Part shown: in pieces, positions 33,260 through 39,800 of the stretch
Layout of the letters: the number at the start of each line of letters is the position of its first letter
How positions within the stretch are numbered: position 1 is the stretch's first letter
Assembly: GCA_037130845.1 (NCBI GenBank)
Contig: JBAXSE010000003.1
Location: 23,867 to 87,866, forward strand
DNA: 64,000 bases
From: 1-14-0-10-37-14 sp037130845
Lineage (GTDB): Bacteria > Patescibacteriota > Patescibacteriia > Patescibacteriales > Patescibacteriaceae
Direction: 5' to 3'
The notes under the pieces: generated by a model
Told to the model about the DNA's origin: nothing
Databases searched by the model: none
What the model saw: only the letters and a program-made list of their open reading frames with translations
Made by a program: the position numbers and the translations under genes

Positions 33260-33341
33260 GCGGATGGGCAATCCATCCGCATTTATCCTAGTCTCCGATT
33301 TTGCCTGCCATGAGCGCAGTCGAATGGGAGCTTGAGATAAG
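33260..33341 (+). repeat. array junction element 10
   Basis: Hairpin A is GCGGATGG / CCATCCGC with loop GCAAT. Repeat B is TTTATCCTAG / CTTGAGATAAG enclosing TTGCCTGCCATGAGCGCAGT. TCCTTCGACTACGCTCAGGA lies just behind. Confidence 0.78.
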
Positions 33342-33398
33342 TCCTTCGACTACGCTCAGGATTTTAATCATGTTTGTTCCACCAATCAAGGAGTTAAG

Positions 33399-33629
33399 AT
33401 GGACTTAACACCAGCGCCGGTACAATTAGTGACCGGCCAGATGGTAGACGCGATGGACAGGATGATGCCGACGCTCGGCCTTATCTACCATTGTCGGGCT
33501 ACCGACCAGCACCCGTCCGGCGGATGGGTGGCCGAGGTGAGCATGAGCTTGCCTTTCAAGCCAAATGGCAAAGTCGTCATAAGGTACGACAGTCTTTGGC
33601 AACAGTGGGTTGTCATCGATTACTTATAG
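33399..33629 (+). CDS. 76-residue array protein
   Basis: ATG 33399 with SD AAGGAG five bases upstream. Starts MDLTPAPVQLVTGQMVDAM and continues with a strand-rich part WVAEVSMSLPFKPNGKVVIR, ending WQQWVVIDYL. No motif recognised. Junction elements on both sides. Confidence 0.58.
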   Translation: MDLTPAPVQLVTGQMVDAMDRMMPTLGLIYHCRATDQHPSGGWVAEVSMSLPFKPNGKVVIRYDSLWQQWVVIDYL

Positions 33630-33648
33630 TAATCGTTCCCTACTTCTT

Positions 33649-33710
33649 GCGGATGGACCATCCATCCGCATTTATCCCAACGCTTTATCTTGCATAGAGC
33701 CTTGAGATAA
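33649..33710 (+). repeat. array junction element 11
   Basis: Hairpin A is GCGGATGG / CCATCCGC with loop ACCAT. Repeat B is TTTATCCCAA / TTGAGATAAA around CGCTTTATCTTGCATAGAGC. TTTTGTTCATTAA and SD CGGAG follow. Confidence 0.8.
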
Positions 33711-33739
33711 ATTTTGTTCATTAATTTTCGGAGTTTACG

Positions 33740-33922
33740 ATGGGTAGAGGCAAGAAAGAGATTATCAAGGTTAAGTACAGTGTCCAGGACCAGGCCACCA
33801 AGGTCAAAAGGCTCGCTCGCGAGCTGATCGGCACCGTGCCGGGGACCAGGGTAGAACCAGCCAAGAAGGGCGGTACTTATACCCGCAAGACGAAACATCC
33901 CGCCAGAAATGGCGAAGATTGA
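33740..33922 (+). CDS. 60-residue basic array protein
   Basis: ATG 33740 with SD GGAG seven bases upstream. Strongly basic (MGRGKKEIIKVKYSVQDQAT, KRLARELIG, RKTKHPARNG), suggesting nucleic-acid binding. Followed at once by a strong terminator (33928) and two R73 units, so it closes the first part of the array. Confidence 0.58.
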   Translation: MGRGKKEIIKVKYSVQDQATKVKRLARELIGTVPGTRVEPAKKGGTYTRKTKHPARNGED

Positions 33923-33927
33923 CCTAT

Positions 33928-33952
33928 AAGCCCGAGTAAATCGGGCTTTTTT
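33928..33952 (+). terminator. rho-independent terminator closing the first array block
   Basis: Stem AAGCCCGA / TCGGGCTT with loop GTAAA, followed by TTTT. Confidence 0.88.
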
Positions 33953-33963
33953 ATACGCAAGCT

Positions 33964-34083
33964 GCCAAGGTTCCAAGTACTCTTGGAATGGCAGACCGTA
34001 TAATCCCGGCTAATGCCACTACTGTTCAAGGTTCCAAGTACTCTTGGAATGGCAGATCGCATAATCCCGCCTTCATGGCGGGA
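33964..34083. repeat. two R73 palindromic units
   Basis: Units begin near 33964 and 34025 with AAGGTTCCAAGTACTCTTGG and continue with GGCAGACCG and TAATCCCG; the first is shortened. A 25-bp REP copy follows at 34113-34137 (ATTCCCGCCTCCGCGGGAAT). Confidence 0.8.
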
Positions 34084-34188
34084 TAATTAATCTTGGTGCT
34101 AATTGGCAATAAAGATTCCCGCCTCCGCGGGAATGACATACCTAAACGTAATAAAATGGCTAATTTTAGGCATATATGTAGTATTATA

Positions 34189-34217
34189 TTGACAAATTAT
34201 GTCAGACGTGCTATAAT
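34189..34217 (+). promoter_or_regulatory. consensus sigma-70 promoter of the second array block
   Basis: Exact TTGACA (34189-34194), 17-bp spacer, exact TATAAT (34212-34217). Leader of about 40 nt to the SD AGGAG at 34254-34258. Confidence 0.85.
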
Positions 34218-34264
34218 AGGGCCTTAATAGGTATATTTATAATCCATAACTACAGGAGATTTGA

Positions 34265-34399
34265 TTGAGCAAGAAAGCATTGATACGGGCAGTCAAGGAT
34301 AAATTATCCGCTGCATTTAGTGGAACGCACTATCCAAGGCATAGAGCTGAGCGAAGACGAGTATTTAAAAGCAGTACAAGTCTACAAAGTTTTCGGTAA
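34265..34399 (+). CDS. possible TTG-started short frame
   Basis: TTG at 34265 is six bases behind AGGAG, the only SD downstream of the consensus promoter. The 44-residue frame begins MSKKALIRAVKDKLSAAF and then becomes Arg-rich where it overlaps the 34320 gene. The first 18 residues look natural and the remainder looks like a shadow of the overlapping gene. A +1 shift near 34318 would join it to the next entry. Confidence 0.35.
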   Translation: MSKKALIRAVKDKLSAAFSGTHYPRHRAERRRVFKSSTSLQSFR

Positions 34400-34505
34400 G
34401 ATGAAAAATTTGTTGTTGGACGGAGCCAACCCCGTGCCTTTTGACGAGTATGCCAAGATGGCGACTCTGCGTATTGCGACGTACATCGTCAATAAGGCCG
34501 CTTGA
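34320..34505 (+). CDS. 61-residue acidic array protein
   Basis: The called start is GTG 34320, without an SD. The product is natural-looking (IQGIELSEDEYLKAVQVYKV, then MKNLLLDGANPVPFDEYAK, ending IATYIVNKAA). The frame is open back to 34284 but has no other start. Either it is coupled to the TTG frame at 34265, or a frameshift separates the two parts of one gene of about 80 residues. Confidence 0.45.
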   Translation: MERTIQGIELSEDEYLKAVQVYKVFGKMKNLLLDGANPVPFDEYAKMATLRIATYIVNKAA

Positions 34506-34528
34506 ATAGAGCAGTAGTTATGAAAACC

Positions 34529-34591
34529 GCAGATGGATAATCCATCTGCACTTTTCCAAGCCTGCAATCAAGGATTACAGTCTTAGATAAG
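34529..34591 (+). repeat. array junction element 12
   Basis: Hairpin A is GCAGATGG / CCATCTGC with loop ATAAT. Repeat B is CTTTTCCAAG / CTTAGATAAG with internal TGCAATC and GATTACA. TCATGTCC and SD GTGGAG follow. Confidence 0.78.
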
Positions 34592-34625
34592 TCATGTCCT
34601 TTTTATCATTATTGTGGAGTATCGA

Positions 34626-35051
34626 ATGGAATTATTGGAACAAATGAAACATGTGATGGAATATCTATTCCATCTTGCTGCCAGATTGGCTGCGGTTAAT
34701 GAAACTGCCAGGCAGTCCTGGATATCATTGTTGGAAGCTATCCCTGGAGTGGAAGTCTATAACGAGAAAGAATATTATCAGGATGGAAACGGGAGAATCG
34801 TCCCGAACTTGGTAATTGCTGGAGCCTATTTCTTTGATACCGAAAGTGTCACGAATTATTATGTCCATAATAATATGGACACCAGAACTTATTTCTATTT
34901 CTATAGCGATAACACTGCCGAGCTCAATATGTTCAACTTGGCAACCGCCAAGCATGACCTGATTAACGGTACTTCAGCCGAAATTTTCCAGAAACTGACC
35001 GAGCATGTCCTAGCTGACAGGCTCTATATCATGGACCAGCCCCCGCAATAG
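34626..35051 (+). CDS. 141-residue array protein
   Basis: ATG 34626 with SD GGAG about seven bases upstream; an in-frame ATG at 34635 also exists. The N-terminal helix MELLEQMKHVMEYLFHLAAR is followed by a strand-rich body (VPNLVIAGAYFFDTESVTNY, TYFYFYSDNTAELNMFNLA) and a C-terminal helix. No family recognised. A tandem hairpin block follows the stop immediately. Confidence 0.62.
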   Translation: MELLEQMKHVMEYLFHLAARLAAVNETARQSWISLLEAIPGVEVYNEKEYYQDGNGRIVPNLVIAGAYFFDTESVTNYYVHNNMDTRTYFYFYSDNTAELNMFNLATAKHDLINGTSAEIFQKLTEHVLADRLYIMDQPPQ

Positions 35052-35052
35052 C

Positions 35053-35172
35053 TTGCCCGAATTGACGTCTGTCGAGGCGGGTTTACCCGAATTGACGCAA
35101 GTCAGGGTGGGCTTGCCCGAATTGACATAAGTCGAGGCGGGTTTACCCGAATTGACGCATGTCAAGTCGCAA
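35053..35172 (+). repeat. four tandem 30-bp hairpin units
   Basis: Four units in direct tandem (starts about 35053, 35083, 35113, 35143). Each contains CCCGAATTGAC, a variable tetranucleotide (GTCT, GCAA, ATAA, GCAT), then GTCRA or GTCAG and GGCGGG or similar, so each can fold by itself. The block begins 2 nt behind the stop of the upstream gene. Not found elsewhere in the window. Confidence 0.8.
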
Positions 35173-35173
35173 C

Positions 35174-35203
35174 TGCCCAAACAGAATCAAATCTGTTTGG
35201 GCA
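35174..35203 (+). terminator. 12-bp perfect hairpin
   Basis: TGCCCAAACAGA / TCTGTTTGGGCA with loop ATCAAA directly behind the tandem units. It occupies the place of hairpin A in this last junction. A smaller stem TCGTTAGC / GCTAGCGA follows at 35216. Confidence 0.65.
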
Positions 35204-35303
35204 ATTACCCTAGATCGTTAGCAGTGCTAGCGAACTGAGGCAATTAATCGTTCATTTCATTATCATAGTGAAATCATTTATTTACCACATTTACGGAGTT
35301 TTA

Positions 35304-35657
35304 ATGAAAAAGCTTTTCGTATTTTTCTGCTTATGCACGTTGGTTATCTTGTCGGCTTGTTCTACTGAAAAGAAAGACAAGGTCGACTTGAATGTCCGCC
35401 TGAAGGCTGTCAACAATGGCAGCATCATCATCCTGCCTATAGCTGACAAGCTGACCAATCATATGCTGGTCGGCGACAAGATTTTGCTGGAAGCAAGCAA
35501 ACCTACATCAATACTTGAAACTGATATGGTCTGGAGATTAAGTACTTTTGGGATGGTCTACACGTCAGATACTGTTATCAATTTTGAAAATCCGATGGGC
35601 TCGGCTATTCCAACCTATTATCGATGGGTGATTATCGATAGCATAGCGCAAAGGTAG
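35304..35657 (+). CDS. small lipoprotein
   Basis: 117 residues from ATG 35304, SD CGGAG eight bases upstream. The N-terminus is a lipoprotein signal: MKKLFVFFCLCTLVILSAC with lipobox LSAC (Cys at about residue 19). The mature part is strand-rich with NNGSIIILPIADKLTNHM and VGDKILLEASKP. It should be attached to the outer face of the membrane. Function unknown. Confidence 0.68.
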   Translation: MKKLFVFFCLCTLVILSACSTEKKDKVDLNVRLKAVNNGSIIILPIADKLTNHMLVGDKILLEASKPTSILETDMVWRLSTFGMVYTSDTVINFENPMGSAIPTYYRWVIIDSIAQR

Positions 35658-35780
35658 TAATTACTTTTAGCCAAGACTACAGCCGACCTCAATAGGAAGG
35701 CTGTATTTATTACCGACATTGACATTTAGCGCGGCTGTGTCTAAATAATGTGTACAGTTCTTTTATTAATCGAGGGTTAA

Positions 35781-36134
35781 ATGAAAAAAATATTACTGAT
35801 AGAAGATGTCAGAGCCTTGCACAAAAATTTTGTCGATTCCTTTGCTAATCAGGCTGAAATCATTAGTGCTTATACAGTGCGCCAGGGCTACGAGAAGTTT
35901 GCCAGCCATCAGGATGCTGATATAATCGTAATGGATTCTTGTTTGGAAGAATTAGAGCCGGATACATTGCAATTAACTGAGCATATTCGGCGCAAGGGGT
36001 TTAGGGGGCCGATGGTTGCGTCTTCTTATCACTCCGAGTATCGGCATCAGCAATTGTCGGCTGGTTGCGACTTGGTTTGGGAGTCTCCTAATGACATTAT
36101 TAGGTGGGTCAAAAAATTACTTGATAAAAAATAA
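35781..36134 (+). CDS. stand-alone response-regulator receiver domain, degenerate
   Basis: 117 residues, a single REC domain. Acidic pocket E8/D9 in ILLIEDV, phosphoacceptor D52 in IIVMDSC, and S81/S82 at the switch position (MVASSYH). The conserved lysine of the beta-5 loop is replaced: AGCDLVWESP has S where KP is expected. Phosphorylation may therefore be weak or absent. No histidine kinase lies nearby. GAGGG precedes the ATG by six bases. Confidence 0.75.
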   Translation: MKKILLIEDVRALHKNFVDSFANQAEIISAYTVRQGYEKFASHQDADIIVMDSCLEELEPDTLQLTEHIRRKGFRGPMVASSYHSEYRHQQLSAGCDLVWESPNDIIRWVKKLLDKK

Positions 36135-36159
36135 ACTAATGCAAGAATACTCTTGTTCA

Positions 36160-36189
36160 AAGTGTTCCGAGCCAATCGGAGCACTTTTT
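36160..36189 (+). terminator. rho-independent terminator
   Basis: Imperfect stem AAGTGTTCCGA / TCGGAGCACTT followed by TTT. Confidence 0.82.
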
Positions 36190-36208
36190 CTTTTTGCCAA
36201 ATTATTAT

Positions 36209-36242
36209 CCTTGGAGCAGTATACTAGTATACTGCTCCAAGG
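36209..36242. repeat. 34-bp perfect palindrome
   Basis: Perfect dyad with arms CCTTGGAGCAGTATACT / AGTATACTGCTCCAAGG and no spacer. Could be a protein-binding operator, a cruciform or a terminator for the opposite strand. Confidence 0.75.
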
Positions 36243-36282
36243 AATACATGGTTAGCAGGAAGTATGAAAATTGTTTATGGTA

Positions 36283-36322
36283 TTTGTTCGCTGCAGTAAG
36301 CTGGTTTACTGCAGCGAACAAA
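36283..36322. repeat. 17-bp stem hairpin
   Basis: Arms TTTGTTCGCTGCAGTAA / TTACTGCAGCGAACAAA with a six-base loop, 40 nt after the 34-bp palindrome. Both lie in the leader region of the gene at 36433. Confidence 0.75.
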
Positions 36323-36432
36323 GCCGAATCGCCTTAATTGAGCAGGGGTATAAAGGCTTGTAATACTGGGTAGAATATGATTGAATAGAAAAGTTCTATC
36401 GTACATTTTAATTAATACAGAGGGGGGAATTA

Positions 36433-36777
36433 ATGAAAACTTCGATTATCACTGTAGTGATTATCTTATTTGCGGCGAGTGTCTGTTATTATTTCGGGTC
36501 CAGCTATTATATAATTAGCATCAAACCCATGGGTATAGGCGATTGCAGTTACCAGATTGCAGTTGATACTACTACTCATCGTGAAGGTGATATTGTTTGG
36601 TTTGCTCGGATGATGATTGATTCGACCAAGGTCTGGGGCAAGCCGGAGTTAGCCAGCGCGGCAGCTGCTACTTCCGAGAATGACAGCGAAAGCAAGCTGT
36701 TGCCCAAGGGAGCAACCAAGCTTTATGAGCGGGGAATGATAATGCGCGTTAGCAAAAAGTTTCGTCTATTTAAATAA
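36433..36777 (+). CDS. small membrane-anchored protein
   Basis: 114 residues, SD GAGGGGGG. Residues 4-24 form a membrane anchor. The rest is extracytoplasmic with CSYQIAVDTTTHREGDIVWF and an Ala/Ser/Glu-rich stretch. It resembles the 35304 lipoprotein in layout (anchor, then a small strand-rich domain with GDxI). Function unknown. Closed by a hairpin at 36806. Confidence 0.6.
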   Translation: MKTSIITVVIILFAASVCYYFGSSYYIISIKPMGIGDCSYQIAVDTTTHREGDIVWFARMMIDSTKVWGKPELASAAAATSENDSESKLLPKGATKLYERGMIMRVSKKFRLFK

Positions 36778-36805
36778 TATTTCATACATAATCGATGTAT
36801 CTGAT

Positions 36806-36840
36806 AACGGCATGCTTACAATAAGCTTGCCGTTTTTATT
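36806..36840 (+). terminator. rho-independent terminator at the end of the island
   Basis: Stem AACGGCATGCTT / AAGCTTGCCGTT followed by TTTATTTT. Confidence 0.8.
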
Positions 36841-36899
36841 TTGCTTGCGTCAGTATCTCGAAGGATGTAAAATTACTAGATAATATTTAATCCTAACGT

Positions 36900-39800
36900 A
36901 TGAAGCCGTCCGAAATGCCACAGATGCCGGTGCCAGAAAATAAGCCAAAGGCAGAGACAGTCGAACAGCCCCGTTTACCGGCCAAAGAGCAGCTGCTCAA
37001 GAGCTTGCGCTTGGGGCTCAAGGAGTCGGTCTTTGCCGATATCATCGCCCGCCCGCAGGCCGAGTTGATCAATGATCCGGAAGTCAGGGCCGAGGCGATC
37101 GGCTATTGCTGCGAGCTGGCCCAGGTCGGCACGGACGACCATCATGATGATTTCGTGAATCTGTATCAGGTCAAGGCGGAGCTGCCGAATGTGCATGTTA
37201 GTGACGATGAGCGTAAGGCTATTTGGGATGCCAAGCGCAAGGTGAATAACGGCATCAAGTGGTGGGACAAGCCTCGCGACGAGGCGCAGGCGGCCTTGCG
37301 GACCGGCGCCAATAATCGAGTGGGAGATTTTATAAATACTTTCAAATTTACCAAAGAAGAATTACGCCCCTTGGCTGAAAAGTTTGTCTATAATGGCTTT
37401 GATGACTTGAATGCCATAAACATGCTGCCCCAGATCGGCTGGACCAAGCCGGAAGAAGCCAAGGAGCTGGGCAAAGAAGTTTTAAATAAAAATTTTGAGG
37501 AGTTTACCAATCGTCGAGTAGCGCTGTTGAAGCAGTTCTGTGGGTGGGCCGAGATCTCCGAACAAACGATTGCCAATCCGGAGAATCAGGACAAGGTCAA
37601 GCAATTTATCCGCGAGAAATATCTGCGTAGCGGAGCCTTGAGCGATACTTATGGCGGCAAAGGCGGCAATATCGCCGAACACATCAGCGAGCTGGTCGCC
37701 TTTTTCGGTTTGCCCGAGGACGCCTTGGCAGACGCCGAGACTAGACAGGCTGCCCTGGCGGCCTTGAGGCGGAATCTGGAGCTGGGATCGCCCTTGGAGC
37801 CGATAATTGAGTTCATGGATCGTAATGGCGGCATTAAGGATGATGACGAAGATTACAAAGGCCCGATAATAGCAGCGGCTATCAATCAGGATAATGGCGC
37901 CAGACTGTTGAAATTCTTGACCACAGACGAGAAGAAGATGGTGGCCAAGGAGATAGTGACGCGCAAGGTGATGGTCAGCGCAGATTATAAAGACGCATTT
38001 AGGATCGCAGAAGGCCGCCTGTCTCAAGAAGAAATCAAGGCCATTGCCGAAAACAAGCTGTTGTCGGCCTTCCAGCGCGGCCAGGTCCAGGATGTCAAGG
38101 AGATTATGGACAACTTCCGCACCAATGAAAAGGCGAATCCGAACAGTTATTCGGACGAAAAGAAAATGATGTTTGAAAGGGAACAGTATAAGTCACAGGC
38201 CAAGAAGATGATGTTGGAACAACTAAGCTTAGGCGGCCTGGAGGCATTTGATGATACGAATAGATATTTCTGGCGCGGTATAGAGTTTGCGGAAGGGGAG
38301 AAAGAGCAAGCCTTGCATCAGGGGCTGGTGAATGGCCTGGACCAAGACGCGCGCATCTTCAGCGGTGAGCATGAGCAGATCAGGCAGCGTCTGATGAAGT
38401 CAATGCCGGAAGAGAATAAGAAGTTGGATGAGGAGACCTTATTGACTATCAAGGACAAGGCTTTGGCCTTCTTGCGCAAGGGCGCGGTAGAGGGCAGGCT
38501 GGCGCATGACAAGCGGCCGGATGATTATCTGGTGGCGGCCGGTGAGATTCTGAAGAACGACGGCGTTGGCCCGGATTTGCTGACCGAGCAGGATCTGCAA
38601 TTCGTGCGGGAGATCGTGCAGCAGTTCAACACGCCTAATGACGTTGATAAGTTGGCTGATCTGCATGAGACTTTCGGTTTGGATGAGATGTTCCAGTTGC
38701 CGGAAGTGCAGGCCAATGTCAAGCTGGCCTATCGTACGCGCCTATTTGGAGGTCCGGGCGGGGATAATGATCAGGCCCGAATTGCCGGCAAGGCCTATAG
38801 CCTGTTGACCGAGCAGAGCAAGGCCGAATTACGCGCCGACCCGACCATGCATCAGCCGATGATAATGCAATTGCGGGGCATGTCTGAGGAGACCGGAGAG
38901 AAAGTAGAACGTTTCAAATATCTCAAAAATCTGGAAGGCGTTTTTCCGGTTGAATATATCCACGAGATGGTGCCGGATGAGACTAAGAAGAAAAAGAAAA
39001 CACGCATAGAAATGGTGAGAATGAAGTCCAAGGAAGAAGAAGCCGAAGAAGCTAAAATGGAAATAAAGCCAGGCTATAGCACTTTTCCTGAATTTAGCGA
39101 TTGGTTTAATGTTCAGAGATTTCGAGAATATTCATGCAGTGTTTTTAAATATGCTATCTATAATGGCAAACTGGATATAGCCGCAGACACGCGGCGTATT
39201 ATCGGCTTGAGCCAGGATGAGGTGGCGGACGTAATTTCTGATGGGTTGTATGGTTTGTTGTTTGATAGCAAGACGATGGACAAATTCGACCAAGCCGTAG
39301 AACTCTTTGCAGTCAGCCACGAGCAAGCGCAGAAGGCGCTTAAGGACTTTTGCGTCAATAATATCAAGGCGGATAATTTCTATAATTGGCAGTTGATGCG
39401 ACAGGTGTTAGCCAGATTGGATGACCAGGCGGAGGCGCAGGCGATGGTAGAAAAGGAGCTTGGCAATAGGTTGACGGCTGCTTTTAATCAAACCACGCAA
39501 TACGATACCAGCTCCTATTCATACCGCAAAAGCGAAGCAGAGTCGAAGTTGCGTCAGTTATGTAGTCGTTATAGCAACATGGCAGATGGCTTCGAGTTGA
39601 CTGATGAGCAATTGATAGAATTATTCGGTAAAGATTTGGCTGATGAGATGTCTGACTTTAACCAAGGCCAACGACGTGGTCATTATGGCAGCGTATTTGG
39701 AAACAAATACGAAGGCTCTCTAGAGATCACCAACGAACGAGTCAAAGCCGTCCTAGCCAAAGGCTCGATGGCTGGTGCCATGGAAGCATTGCGCAATGGC

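Noticed and set aside
26576..34591. Classical integron
   Set aside because: No tyrosine integrase in the window and no GTTRRRY/RYYYAAC boxes at the junctions; only the layout is integron-like, so this is kept as a hypothesis and not called.
35053..35172. CRISPR-like 30-bp repeats
   Set aside because: Repeats abut each other; the only variable part is a 4-nt loop.
20978..36840. Prophage
   Set aside because: No capsid, tail, terminase, portal, integrase or lysis gene is recognisable; only the small-gene style and the sigma factor are phage-like.
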